A stretch of 64,000 bases of DNA from positions 3,038,001 through 3,102,000 of the forward strand of contig OZ244815.1 in assembly GCA_965220235.1 (NCBI GenBank), written 5' to 3'. The position numbers and the translations under genes were made by a program. Below the pieces are notes generated by a model. It saw nothing but the letters and a program-made list of their open reading frames with translations. It was not told the DNA's origin and made no database searches. The number at the start of each line of letters is the position of its first letter. Positions within the stretch are counted from its first letter, which is position 1. The DNA comes from Bin55 sp965220235. Lineage in GTDB: Bacteria > Pseudomonadota > Gammaproteobacteria > Pseudomonadales > Azotimanducaceae. Below are positions 27,027 to 36,409 of this stretch, piece by piece.

Positions 27027-27971
27027 CTACGCTCCTGTCGTGATCACTCCTTTTATGTAGCCGTCAACTTGACCAGTCGTCGCTTCACTCATGAAGGATG
27101 GAAACTCATCAAGCGGCACTACGTGCGTCACCAAAGGTCGCAGATCGATGATGCCCTTTTGAATCAGTCGAATCGCGGGAGGAAACGGGTCACGAAGCTG
27201 AGCACCTGGCGAGGAGTTCACGAGCGAAATCGCTTTCCCATGCCAAGTTGACGGATTAAAAGTAGCTTCGGTCCCTTTAATCCACCCAAACAGATTGATA
27301 AGACCAGCACGTCTCACAATATCTGTTGCTAAGTCCAACCCCGACTGTGCGCCGCTTGTATCAACAACGACGTCAATGCCTCGACTCTGTAAGTCTCGCT
27401 TGACTTCATCGAAGCCATCCGATGTCACGTTGTGTGCTTCCGTAGCACCAAATTCCTGTGCAAGCTCTAGGCGTCGATCGTCAACATCGAGTGCGATGAG
27501 TTGATCTAATCCCATGCCCTGCAATCCTTGGACCATCATCAATCCCATGAAGCCGCAACCTACCATCGCAAGGCGTTCACCCACCTTGATCCGGCAGCAA
27601 TCGATCCCTGTGACGACGCATGATGCCGGTTCGACTACCCAATGCTGGTCAGCTAGGTTTGAGTCCGGTATCTTGTAAAGGCTGCGCGCCGGAGCGTTTC
27701 GATATCGACCAAATCCGCCGCCCGCAACACGCTGACCGACTTCTACATCTGTCACTCCAGGTCCTAACTTTGTCACGTAGCCAACGCCTTCGTGTCCTGG
27801 CGGTGCTGTCGCACCCGCATTAGTTCCGACTCGAAACGTTTGTAAGTCCCATGAACATATCCCGCACGCTGTGTTTTCTATTTGAACCTGACCTGGTCCC
27901 GGCTCGTCGATCTCATGTTCAACGAACTCAGCACCGCCACCAGGTACGTAACGGATATTCTTGTATTTCAT
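27027..27971 (-). CDS. Zinc-type alcohol dehydrogenase, MDR superfamily
   Basis: 314 residues. The GroES-like domain has NTACGICSWDL and GHEGVGYV (catalytic zinc Cys and His-Glu). The nucleotide fold has VGCGFMGLMMVQG followed by an acidic end, ALDVDDRRLELA, which favours NAD over NADP. The structural-zinc four-Cys lobe is absent, and the protein is about 30 residues shorter than classical members, as in sorbitol/threonine-dehydrogenase relatives that lost it. It oxidises an alcohol or sugar alcohol of unknown identity. Stand-alone gene. Confidence 0.88.
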   Translation of the reverse strand: MKYKNIRYVPGGGAEFVEHEIDEPGPGQVQIENTACGICSWDLQTFRVGTNAGATAPPGHEGVGYVTKLGPGVTDVEVGQRVAGGGFGRYRNAPARSLYKIPDSNLADQHWVVEPASCVVTGIDCCRIKVGERLAMVGCGFMGLMMVQGLQGMGLDQLIALDVDDRRLELAQEFGATEAHNVTSDGFDEVKRDLQSRGIDVVVDTSGAQSGLDLATDIVRRAGLINLFGWIKGTEATFNPSTWHGKAISLVNSSPGAQLRDPFPPAIRLIQKGIIDLRPLVTHVVPLDEFPSFMSEATTGQVDGYIKGVITTGA

Positions 27972-28131
27972 AATGCTGGATCCTAGGTTCTGTAGCGTTC
28001 AGCTGCACATGAGCGTCGTCAGAACCTCGTTCGCTCAGTGCCGCACAACCTCAATGAGTATAGCGAGCCCATCATTCCTTTTCCAGCATTACTGTGCTTG
28101 AATTCCCGTCATTCGAGTTCACGGAACAACA

Positions 28132-28428
28132 GTGAGCAACTCTCTTCGGCAGCAAGTGTTAGTTCTCTACTTAGCGAACTCAGCCTTAGACTCACCTGTC
28201 ACGGCTTGGGCTCGATACGACGGAACGGGTACGATCCGACATCAGGCAGGGGGCGACGAGGAACCACCCTACAAGACGGGTTTAGCCGCACTGCAAGACG
28301 GATGGCGACTGTTCCAAGCATCGCCGCTCATTGATCACAAGTCCGGCGACGAATTTCGAACAGGCTACTTCAAGTATGAGTTCTTTTTTGAAAAGCTTGT
28401 TCCCTTGCCGGGTGAGGATCTCGATTAA
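28132..28428 (+). CDS. Conserved hypothetical small protein
   Basis: 98 residues from a GTG. No signal peptide or membrane segment. Aromatic- and Gly-rich pattern: YDGTGTIRHQAGG, EEPPYKTGLAALQDGWRLFQ and the C-terminal FRTGYFKYEFFFEKLVPL. It looks like a true protein from its composition and recalls a small family of uncharacterised proteins I associate with marine gammaproteobacteria, but I cannot assign a function. It lies between the divergent dehydrogenase and a PhyH gene on the same strand. The start is uncertain because no good ribosome site is seen. Confidence 0.6.
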   Translation: MSNSLRQQVLVLYLANSALDSPVTAWARYDGTGTIRHQAGGDEEPPYKTGLAALQDGWRLFQASPLIDHKSGDEFRTGYFKYEFFFEKLVPLPGEDLD

Positions 28429-28535
28429 CTAAACGGAATCAGTATTTCGAGTTATGCGTTTGAAGGACCTACGAGGAATTAAATCGAACTGCGTAAACTC
28501 ACCAACTGAAACGACGACTATCCCAAAGCGAATCC

Positions 28536-29462
28536 TTGACTGCCGAAACGCAAACTAGCATCAAACTCTCAACACGTGACATGGCGGTTTTCGCTAGTCG
28601 AGGATTTGTACGTCTTGATGCGGTGGTTCCCAAATCGTTAAACGAGCAATTTCTCGACGAATTGGAACGTACCTTCGGCGTAAAGGACTCTGCTAACGGA
28701 TCTACCATGCCTGCTGTCGCTGCAGGTACCGACATCGATCAAGCATTCAGCCCAGACCAAATCCTCGGTCAAATCATGCGATTACCTCGTCTGAAAGGCG
28801 CTATCGAGAGTTTGGTAGGTCCCAACAGTTTGCTAGATCACCACTTCGTCCATGTATTACCACCGGCAAGCAAAATCGAAGCCACCGGTCGCTCCGCCAA
28901 CGCCCAGCACCTACATCAGGACTCAACAATTGATGTCCGCAAGGCGTTTGACATTCAGCTGTTCTACTATCCTCAAGAAATCACCGAAGACATGGGCGGT
29001 ACGCGTTATCTACCGGGTTCACATCTTCGGATCGTAAATGAAGCAGCGATCTCACGATATCAGAACGTTCGCGGTCAGCAGCATGTCGTGTGTCCTGCGG
29101 GAACAGTGTTCCTCATGCACCATGGGATTTGGCACGGGGGGAGTATCAATCGGAGCGAGCGTACACGCTATCTATACAAGCTGCGTCTCAATCCAACCGT
29201 ATCTCAGGTTCGCCTATGGGATACTACAGATCTGAATGACGAAGACGTAGCTCAACGCCCAATCTTCTTCGTCCGTGAAGCTCAGGATCCGGCAAACATT
29301 CAGAGCATCCTAACCAAAGGAGAACCGTGGTTTGAGATGGATACTGGACGGATCGAATATATCAACCGAATACGCTTCTTTCGACGCTTACTTGGTGATA
29401 GAACGTTCGACGCGAACTACTGGATTTCCCGATTGGAATGCGAGCCTACGAACGACGAATAG
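28536..29462 (+). CDS. Phytanoyl-CoA dioxygenase family protein
   Basis: 308 residues if translated from the TTG at 28536; an ATG at 28581 would remove 15 residues. PhyH features: opening FASRGFVRLDAVVP, iron ligands in HLHQDSTID (His127, Asp129), RYLPGSHLR, distal His in GIWHGGSINRSER and the Arg in RTRYLYKLRLNP. Cytosolic Fe(II)/2-oxoglutarate oxygenase of unknown substrate. It is followed after 86 bases by a nucleoside hydrolase on the same strand. Confidence 0.86.
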   Translation: MTAETQTSIKLSTRDMAVFASRGFVRLDAVVPKSLNEQFLDELERTFGVKDSANGSTMPAVAAGTDIDQAFSPDQILGQIMRLPRLKGAIESLVGPNSLLDHHFVHVLPPASKIEATGRSANAQHLHQDSTIDVRKAFDIQLFYYPQEITEDMGGTRYLPGSHLRIVNEAAISRYQNVRGQQHVVCPAGTVFLMHHGIWHGGSINRSERTRYLYKLRLNPTVSQVRLWDTTDLNDEDVAQRPIFFVREAQDPANIQSILTKGEPWFEMDTGRIEYINRIRFFRRLLGDRTFDANYWISRLECEPTNDE

Positions 29463-29548
29463 GGTTCTCGCTTTTTACCTCAAACCGACTAATTCAAGAA
29501 AGTTAAGGGGCTAGAATCCCGTAAATATTCGCAGTCCCCGATTTTCTC

Positions 29549-30460
29549 ATGCCTGATCGTATCCCAATCCTCGTCGATTCCGATGCAAATAACGAACTCG
29601 ATGACCAACATGCAATCGCCTATGCGGTGTTCAATAGCGATGTTTTTGATCTCGTAGGCGTAACTGTTAATAACACCCCACTCGGCGACTGTATAGAAGG
29701 GCAATATAACGAAGCGAAACGCGTACTCCAACTGTGCGATGCCTTTGACTCGATTCCGCTCTTCCGGGGCGCCGATCAAAACTACGAGGACATTCGTCCG
29801 TTCATCAAGGACGATTCGTTCGATGGTATAGACGCGGTTGACTTCATCATTGCAGAAGCTCGGCGTGAACGCAGCCAACCTTTGACAGTCATCCCTATCG
29901 GCAAACTAACCAATATTGCGCTCGCGCTTGATCGTGCACCTGATATCAAAAGCAAGATGCGAGTGGTCTGGTTAGGTAGCAATTACCCTGAGGAAGGCGA
30001 GTACAACTTATTAGCGGACATCCCTGCCGTCAAGAGCGTTCTAGACTCGTCTGTTGCGTTTGAGATGGTCACCGTACGCTACGCGCAGACTACCGGTTCT
30101 ACAGCAGTCGCTGTCGAGACGAAAGTTGTAAAGCAAACGATGCCTGGTTTGGGACCTCAGGTGGACCCTGTTATTGGGCGTCATGGCGGCGAGTTCACGT
30201 GCTTCGGCGACTATTCAATTTCATTATTCGAAAACATGAACTTCCCGACGCGACCTCTCTTCGATGTAGTCGCCGTTGCGGTCGTCAAGAACCCTGCTTG
30301 GGGGGAGCGAAGTGAGATGCCCGCGCCGATCCTCGATGGCAAAACGTGGGTCGATTGGTCGGACAACCCTCATCGCATAGTAATCTGGGAAAACTTCGAC
30401 AAGGACGCGATACTGGATGACTTTTTCCAGTCGATGCGAAACTACCGCTTGCCTTCCTGA
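29549..30460 (+). CDS. Inosine-uridine preferring nucleoside hydrolase family protein
   Basis: 303 residues, normal length. The N-terminal calcium/ribose site is DSDANNELDDQHAI, a variant of the family DTDxxxDDxxAL. LTVIPIGKLTNIALAL and the C-terminal half with PLFDVVAVAVVKNP also match. These enzymes split the N-glycosidic bond of ribonucleosides for salvage. The inserted NN-E in the site occurs in the branch containing DUF1593-like members, so the exact substrate is open. Its last 19 bases overlap the convergent amino acid permease gene. Confidence 0.85.
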   Translation: MPDRIPILVDSDANNELDDQHAIAYAVFNSDVFDLVGVTVNNTPLGDCIEGQYNEAKRVLQLCDAFDSIPLFRGADQNYEDIRPFIKDDSFDGIDAVDFIIAEARRERSQPLTVIPIGKLTNIALALDRAPDIKSKMRVVWLGSNYPEEGEYNLLADIPAVKSVLDSSVAFEMVTVRYAQTTGSTAVAVETKVVKQTMPGLGPQVDPVIGRHGGEFTCFGDYSISLFENMNFPTRPLFDVVAVAVVKNPAWGERSEMPAPILDGKTWVDWSDNPHRIVIWENFDKDAILDDFFQSMRNYRLPS

Positions 30461-31818
30461 TTCGCGAGTTTACGCCCATACATCGCATATAGTGCAAGGC
30501 CGACGCAACTCCACATGCCAATGATCACCCACTCCTCGGTTGCTAGCTGCGAATCAAAAGGCGGGAAGAACAACGCGAACAAACTTATTCCTAACGCGAT
30601 GGCGATTACACCAACCGTCTTACCGTATCGAAGTCGATAAGGTCTTACGAGCTCCGGCTCCTTCGCCCGCAACACGAGAAACGCGATCGGTACGAAGATG
30701 TAAGCAAGTACGGTCCCAAAACTCCCTGCGTTAATGAACCAAATCAGGATCGTCCGCCCGAACAACGGTGTGATACAAGAAAGAACCCCAATAATCACGA
30801 TTGCGAGCCAGGGTGTATGAAAGCGAGGATGTAACTCACCGAGTTTTTTCGGCAGAAAGCCAGACTTTGCCAACGCAAACATCAACCGACTTCCGCCAAT
30901 GATGAACGCATTCCAGCTAGTGAGGATCCCACCAATCCCACCAACCACCAATATCGCGCCTGCAGACGGATGATTCCATAGCGCTGCCGCCGCGTCACCA
31001 CTCGACATGGTTGTCGCAGCTAATTCAGGTCTCGGCATGGAGGTTGCCGCCGCAAACGAAATCGCTCCGTACCAGAGGATCGCAAGCATGACTGAGAATA
31101 TCAACAGCCAGCCAAGGCGTTTCAGGGGCACAGCAAGTTCCTCTGCCGCCTGCGGAATGACATCGAAACCTACGAGCAATACTGGCACCATGATGAGGAC
31201 CACCAACATCCCCGAAACGCCTTCACCAAACAACGGCTCTAAATTCGCTGCTTCGCCGTGTATTGCGCCGCCTGTAAACAGTACGACGCCTGATAACAGA
31301 ATCACCATCGTGACGATCGTTTGAATAACAGCCGCCATTTTGATACCAAGCACATTGATGACGGTCATGACGATCGCGACGCCGACGCCAATAAGCACAA
31401 ATCCAACATCAACCGTGAAGTCCTGTAATGTCCACATTTCTCCAAATCGCACCTCAGGAATGAGGTAAGCAACGGCTGTCGGCAGTGCGACGGCTTCAAA
31501 CAAGCACACGGTCGTATACGCCATCAGTAAAGCCCATGTGCACACGAACGACGGAGTTGCCCCTAGCGCGCGGTGTGTATACACGTGCTCGCCACCTGCG
31601 CGCGGCATGGCTGTTACCAGCTCAGCGTACGTCAGAGCGATACAGAGCACCGTGACACCACCAATCAAGAACGCTAGTAATACGCCGAAGCTTCCGGCGT
31701 GATCCACCCAGTAGCCCGTCATCAAGATCCAGCTCCAGCCGATCATGGCGCCGAACGACAATGTCAGTACTTCACGTGCCCGTAAAACCCGTTCGAAACC
31801 TGAGGATGCTTCAGTCAC
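30442..31818 (-). CDS. APC-family amino acid permease
   Basis: 458 residues with about 12 transmembrane segments. The opening VLRAREVLTLSFGAMIGWSW is the APC unwound-helix-1 region. AELVTAMPRAGGEHVYTHRALG is the conserved second motif, and the WNAFIIGGSRLMFALAKSGFLP segment is also typical. Inner-membrane transporter for amino acids or amines. The GTG start has AGGAAC upstream. It converges on the nucleoside hydrolase, overlapping by 19 bases. The short cytosolic tail ends in lysine-rich residues. Confidence 0.92.
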   Translation of the reverse strand: MTEASSGFERVLRAREVLTLSFGAMIGWSWILMTGYWVDHAGSFGVLLAFLIGGVTVLCIALTYAELVTAMPRAGGEHVYTHRALGATPSFVCTWALLMAYTTVCLFEAVALPTAVAYLIPEVRFGEMWTLQDFTVDVGFVLIGVGVAIVMTVINVLGIKMAAVIQTIVTMVILLSGVVLFTGGAIHGEAANLEPLFGEGVSGMLVVLIMVPVLLVGFDVIPQAAEELAVPLKRLGWLLIFSVMLAILWYGAISFAAATSMPRPELAATTMSSGDAAAALWNHPSAGAILVVGGIGGILTSWNAFIIGGSRLMFALAKSGFLPKKLGELHPRFHTPWLAIVIIGVLSCITPLFGRTILIWFINAGSFGTVLAYIFVPIAFLVLRAKEPELVRPYRLRYGKTVGVIAIALGISLFALFFPPFDSQLATEEWVIIGMWSCVGLALYAMYGRKLANQEGKR

Positions 31819-31923
31819 TATCGTTCCTACCTATGCCTTCATACAAACACGTTGAAATTCACGGAAGTCTTTAGTCTTGCGTGTCATCACTAGAGCAACC
31901 ACTGAATTTAACGTCCGAACGAA

Positions 31924-32952
31924 ATGGATCCCATAAGCCAAGGCAGTCTCGGCGCAGTTCTCCCTCAAAGTATGCTGAGCCACAAGAACCTTGGGCGTTT
32001 AACTCTATGTGGTGCATTGGCTGGCATGGCGCCGGATCTAGACGTTTTCATCTCGAGCGACGTAGATCCGTTGATGTTCTTGGTCTTTCATCGGCAGTTC
32101 ACGCATGCGCTAGTTTTTATTCCAATCGGCGCATTGATCGTAGCCGGTTGCCTGTTTCCGTTCCTGCGCAAATCGCTCGAATTCAAGCATGTCTATATAG
32201 CCTGCCTCCTCGGTTACGCGACTCATGGGTTTCTTGATTCGTGCACTTCTTACGGTACACAGTTGTTTTGGCCGTTCAGCGACTATCGCGTCGCCTGGAA
32301 CACGGTATCCGTTCTAGATCCCGCATTCACCATACCTCTTCTACTTGCAGTCGTCGCCGGACTGATTTGGCGGAGACGTTGGTTACCTTGGATCGGGATC
32401 ACTTGGGTGATTGCGTATCTGCTGGTCGGCGTCTTCCAAAGTCAACGAGCGTTCGACGTTGGAGAACAGTTAGCGATTTCCAGAGGGCACGATCCAGAGA
32501 GGCTGACCATCAAGCCGGGATTTGCTAACCAACTTTTGTGGCGGTCAATTTACGAACATAACGACGTGTTCTACGTCGACGCCATTCGAGTTGGATTGAC
32601 GACGGATCCAATGATTTGCGGTACAACATCGTCGGTGGCTGTCCTAAACGTAGCGGAGCATTTGCCATGGCTCGAGGACGGACAGCAGCTAGTCGACATA
32701 GATCGCTTTAGTTGGTTTTCGCAGGATTACGTCGCGATGGATCCGACGTCACCGAACCGGATTATCGACGTGCGCTATTCAACGGTGCCAAATCAATTAA
32801 ATCCGTTATGGGGAATCGAGCTAGATCCGAAGGCGGGTTTGAGTCAGCATGTCAGATTCTTCGAGCAGGAGAGCTTTGACGAAAGCCAGATTGAGAGTTT
32901 TGTTTCTTTTCTCCTCGGCGAAGATTGCGAAGTCATTGAACCAGCAACATAA
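31924..32952 (+). CDS. YdjM-like membrane-bound metal-dependent hydrolase (DUF457)
   Basis: 342 residues. The first half has His/Asp-rich motifs of the DUF457/YdjM family: MDPISQGSLGAVLPQ, GMAPDLDVFI, FHRQFTHALVF and YATHGFLDSCT, with the HxxTH-type and D ligands set in five or so transmembrane helices. The second half from about residue 200 is soluble and of unknown fold. Family members are inferred metal-dependent phospholipase or hydrolase-like inner-membrane proteins. It is divergent from the permease and followed by a sulfatase-fold gene. Confidence 0.8.
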   Translation: MDPISQGSLGAVLPQSMLSHKNLGRLTLCGALAGMAPDLDVFISSDVDPLMFLVFHRQFTHALVFIPIGALIVAGCLFPFLRKSLEFKHVYIACLLGYATHGFLDSCTSYGTQLFWPFSDYRVAWNTVSVLDPAFTIPLLLAVVAGLIWRRRWLPWIGITWVIAYLLVGVFQSQRAFDVGEQLAISRGHDPERLTIKPGFANQLLWRSIYEHNDVFYVDAIRVGLTTDPMICGTTSSVAVLNVAEHLPWLEDGQQLVDIDRFSWFSQDYVAMDPTSPNRIIDVRYSTVPNQLNPLWGIELDPKAGLSQHVRFFEQESFDESQIESFVSFLLGEDCEVIEPAT

Positions 32953-33055
32953 CGAATTCAGTCCTCGCATCCGACTAACATAAACCAAATAACACTGTGT
33001 GCACTTTGCGTTTCAATCTGTCGCGAGTCACGCATCCGCGCAAATCGGAGTAGAC

Positions 33056-34447
33056 ATGAAAAAGAACATCATTGTGCTTGTCACTGATACGTTCAGGTAC
33101 GACAACTTATTCGAAAACGCCGAACGCCCCGTGAGGACTCCTTGTCTCGATCATTTTTGCGAAACAAGCGCGACCAACATCACAAATTTCTACACAGCGA
33201 GTTTCCCAACGATTCCAAACCGTACGGACCTGGCTACGGGTATCTTCGGATGGCCGCATTACGGCTGGCAACCGATTGACCAAAGCGGTCCGAACCACAT
33301 TGGAAAGACGCTTCATCGTCAAGGCTACAAGACGCAATTGATCTGCGACTGCCCTCACCTGTTCAACAGTCGCTTTCAATTCGGGTTTGACGCCGCATAC
33401 CAGCATCGCGGACAGGAAGGCGACAAACACTTGCTTCATCTGAACCATCCGATTCGCAATGAAATGCCGTTCGACAAGACCCGTCGGATGCCAATCTGGA
33501 ACGACAGCAGCTTGGCGGACGCGCATCGTTGGATCAATAGATATTTCGAAGTCGAAGAAGAGACCTTTATGTACAAGACGGCCGCAACCACGGCGCGCTG
33601 GCTTGAGGAAAACTACGAGTGGGAACCGTTTTTTCTATGGGTGGACTTCTTTGACCCACATGAGCCTTGGGATCCACCCGAGTACATGGTGAAGAACTAC
33701 GATCCCGATTACGACGGCGCGCCGATGATCCATTGCAACTATGGTCCGGCGACAGACTACTCACCGGCAGAACTCCACAATCTTTGGGCACATTACGCAG
33801 CCGAGTCGGAGCTAGTCGATAAGCAACTAGGCGTTGTCTTGCAGAAGATTCAAGAATTGCAGCTGCTCGAGAATTCGATCGTGATCATTACGAGCGATCA
33901 CGGTACAAGCATTGGTGAGCACAACCGCACGGGCAAGAGCAACATCTCTGACAATGACGATCGTTATTGGCCCATCTATCCAGAAGTTGGTCACGTTCCG
34001 TTCATCATCGCTGGAGCGGGAGTACCGGCGGGTAAAACTACCGATTTTCTGGCTCAACCGCCAGACATCCTCCCTACGCTAAGCGAGTTGGCAGGCTTCG
34101 ATCTCGATGTGCGGCAACCGGTCAACGGCGAGAGCTTTGCTGGTGCACTTCAAAACGGGAAATCCCATCGTGACCTCGTCGTTAGCGCTGGTTACGTGAG
34201 TCCACGATCAGACGGAAACTGTCCACCTAACGCGGTCACTCCATTCGTAGTCGACGGAAAATGGGGCTACACAGCGGTAGGCGCAAATGGAAAACCCGAG
34301 CTATATGACTACGCCAACGATCCGAATGCGGCGATCGATGTAGTCAACGATCACGCATCAGTCGCGAATGAAATGCAAGAGAAATTCGAATCATTCATGC
34401 GATCAATCGGCGCCAATGACGCGTTAATCAAGTGTTGGTCCCCATAG
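33056..34447 (+). CDS. Sulfatase-fold hydrolase with Thr in place of the formylglycine Cys
   Basis: Start chosen at ATG 33056, with CGGAG five bases upstream; the longer frame from 32999 lacks family resemblance. 463 residues of the alkaline phosphatase/sulfatase superfamily: IIVLVTDTFRYDNL metal site, IVIITSDHGTSIGEHN and HVPFIIAG. Where sulfatases have C/S-x-P-x-R the sequence reads SFPTIPNRTDLATG, so the nucleophile position is Thr. There is thus no Cys or Ser for formylglycine. Thr is the nucleophile in nucleotide pyrophosphatase/phosphodiesterases of this superfamily, so it may act on phosphoesters or phosphonates. No signal peptide with this start. Confidence 0.85.
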   Translation: MKKNIIVLVTDTFRYDNLFENAERPVRTPCLDHFCETSATNITNFYTASFPTIPNRTDLATGIFGWPHYGWQPIDQSGPNHIGKTLHRQGYKTQLICDCPHLFNSRFQFGFDAAYQHRGQEGDKHLLHLNHPIRNEMPFDKTRRMPIWNDSSLADAHRWINRYFEVEEETFMYKTAATTARWLEENYEWEPFFLWVDFFDPHEPWDPPEYMVKNYDPDYDGAPMIHCNYGPATDYSPAELHNLWAHYAAESELVDKQLGVVLQKIQELQLLENSIVIITSDHGTSIGEHNRTGKSNISDNDDRYWPIYPEVGHVPFIIAGAGVPAGKTTDFLAQPPDILPTLSELAGFDLDVRQPVNGESFAGALQNGKSHRDLVVSAGYVSPRSDGNCPPNAVTPFVVDGKWGYTAVGANGKPELYDYANDPNAAIDVVNDHASVANEMQEKFESFMRSIGANDALIKCWSP

Positions 34448-34479
34448 CGTAGAAGATAGTTACCAGAAAGGAGCGAGTC

Positions 34480-35409
34480 ATGCGATTTGGCGCACAAGTG
34501 ACGTGTTATAGGAACACATGGGACTCAATTCGTAGCGTCGTAGAGCTACTTGACGCAGGTGAGCAATGGGAGAGTGTTTGGTTCGCAGACCACTATCTTC
34601 CACCACCTGGACGAAAAGAGGAAGAACACTTAACCGCGCACGAGGGATTCACGGTAGCAGCCGCAGTCGCTGGATTCTCGAAAGACCTGAGAATCGGTCA
34701 TTTAGTCCTTGGCAACACATACCGTAATCCAGGTTTGGTCGCCAAGATGGCGACAACGGTAGATCAGATTTCGCACGGTCGTTTTGTGTTAGGCATCGGC
34801 GCCGCCTGGTTTAAACGAGAACACGAAGCGTACGGTTGGACCTTTCCAAGTATGAAAGAGCGTCAAGATCGTTTCGAAGAAGCTTGCCAGTTAATCCGCT
34901 CTCTGTTTCATGGTGAAGGTGGTTCGACGTACAGTGGCAACTACTATCGATTAGACGATGCGCCAATGTCACCCGGTTGTTTTAACCCGAACGGCATTCC
35001 GATTCTGGTCGGTGGCACCGGTGAAAAACGAACACTTCGGACACTCGCTAAATACGGTGACGTAATGAACTTGGACGGCTGGGCTGGCGCACCGATGACT
35101 GCCGAGACGTTCCGCCACAAAGTAAGTGTCCTGAACGCGCACTGCGAACACGTTGGTCGTGACCCAAGCGAGATCAATCACACAGTATTGATGCCGACCA
35201 TGGTTTCCGACGATGCGGAGCAAGTAGCCGCGTTCGTGAACGGCCGCAGGTTAGGCCAAGGATCTGCTGCTGGACCTAAGAACTACGTCATTGACCGCAT
35301 TGGCGAGATCGTCGATGCTGGCGCGGACGGCATCATGATTGGTGGCATTCCGACAGTCGACCTTGAGCAATACCAACTCGTCGCTGAAGAGGTCTTGAGT
35401 CACTTTTAA
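34480..35409 (+). CDS. LLM-class flavin-dependent oxidoreductase
   Basis: 309 residues of the luciferase-like monooxygenase fold. Recognisable by ESVWFADHYLPP, RIGHLVLGNTYRNPGLVAKMATTVDQISHGRFVLG in family form, GAAWFKREHEAYGW and PILVGGTGEKRTLRTLAKYGD. Members use F420 or reduced FMN to oxidise or oxygenate small organic molecules. AAAGGAG precedes the ATG. It begins 32 bases after the sulfatase-fold gene and is probably co-transcribed with it. Cofactor and substrate are not determined by the sequence. Confidence 0.9.
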   Translation: MRFGAQVTCYRNTWDSIRSVVELLDAGEQWESVWFADHYLPPPGRKEEEHLTAHEGFTVAAAVAGFSKDLRIGHLVLGNTYRNPGLVAKMATTVDQISHGRFVLGIGAAWFKREHEAYGWTFPSMKERQDRFEEACQLIRSLFHGEGGSTYSGNYYRLDDAPMSPGCFNPNGIPILVGGTGEKRTLRTLAKYGDVMNLDGWAGAPMTAETFRHKVSVLNAHCEHVGRDPSEINHTVLMPTMVSDDAEQVAAFVNGRRLGQGSAAGPKNYVIDRIGEIVDAGADGIMIGGIPTVDLEQYQLVAEEVLSHF

Positions 35410-35736
35410 GTTCACGCCCTTATGCGCGATTTGTAGAAAACCAATACAACGTTTGACTTGATTTCGCAAGGCGTCTCATCTTCGATTCGCTTCAATTCCC
35501 GATGACCTCGATGTCATATCGTGCGTTAGTGGACGTTGGCGAGATTCGCTCGATTGAAAAAGTGGAGGAGTGATAACCCGGTTATCACTGAAAATGCGTC
35601 TCGCGCACGAGCAACAACAGGCATACTAAGTTCTTCGTCGGAGTCCAATGTTGTGAGGAGCTGATCGATCTATCCCTGAATTCGGATGGATGTAGTTCGA
35701 GTTTCCAAGTAATCGAAAATGTCCTCGGCGAGAGCC
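35410..35736. other. Convergent intergenic region with perfect palindrome
   Basis: 327 bases between the convergent LLM and pnuC genes, with no supported gene. It holds the perfect 21-base palindrome at 35569-35589. Confidence 0.5.
35569..35589. promoter_or_regulatory. Perfect 10+1+10 palindrome
   Basis: AGTGATAACC, a single C, then GGTTATCACT. It lies between convergent genes, so it is either a hairpin at the 3' ends of transcripts (no T tract) or a protein-binding site. Function unknown. Confidence 0.6.
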
Positions 35737-36387
35737 CTATGAGTCGGTAGCTTGACTCGCTTGAGAACGGCGCCACTGCACGTAACCCCAAATCGCCATA
35801 CCAATGTACGCAAGGTAGAGCGCCATGAGTCCCCATAACCCAGTCAGTGCGTAAAGCGTTACCGTTCCAACGTTAACTACAAACCAGATAAACCAGTTCT
35901 CGATGAATTTACGAGCGGTAAACCACATCGCGACGAGACTTAACACTAATATGGAATTGTCAAGATAGATGTACTCCGCTTCTTCAAGATAGTTAGGCAC
36001 AATCAAAGCGAAGAAATACGGCGAGAGATAGATCGCCACAGCACTTAAAGCGATCACTGCAAGCCAAACGAACTTAGGCGTATTAGTGATGGGTAGTTCC
36101 GTTTTGTGTTCGGTACCGAATAGCCAGTAGTACCAGCCGTAGAGATTGAGTGGAAGAAATCCAATCAGAGTTAACGTGAAATACCCATAGAGATTGTTGT
36201 ACCACATCACCGGCGCACTTAAGGCGCAGAACAACACGCCGAGAGGCCACGCCCAAACTTTCTCATATATCAGACACAGAACGACCAGAACGCCAACTAC
36301 AGAAGCGGCGTATTCCATGACCGTCAACAGAATCGCAATCGAATCCACGTCGATATCTCGTCCTACGCAATAAACTTGCGGCTCCAA
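35737..36387 (-). CDS. pnuC: PnuC-family nicotinamide riboside transporter
   Basis: 216 residues with seven hydrophobic segments. Typical features: VLCLIYEKVWAWPLGVLF near the N-terminus, NLYGWYYWLFG, then the pore motif KFIENWFIWFVVNVGTV, the ALYLAYIGMAIWGYVQWRR end and a short basic tail. PnuC is an inner-membrane facilitator for nicotinamide riboside, coupled to NAD salvage, and some relatives carry thiamine or riboflavin. The start is uncertain (TTG at 36387, or an inner GTG or ATG). No NadR or riboswitch was seen. Divergent from the ankyrin gene with 22 bases between the chosen starts. Confidence 0.88.
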   Translation of the reverse strand: MEPQVYCVGRDIDVDSIAILLTVMEYAASVVGVLVVLCLIYEKVWAWPLGVLFCALSAPVMWYNNLYGYFTLTLIGFLPLNLYGWYYWLFGTEHKTELPITNTPKFVWLAVIALSAVAIYLSPYFFALIVPNYLEEAEYIYLDNSILVLSLVAMWFTARKFIENWFIWFVVNVGTVTLYALTGLWGLMALYLAYIGMAIWGYVQWRRSQASQATDS

Positions 36388-36409
36388 ACCGGGGCGATTC
36401 TACGAAGGA

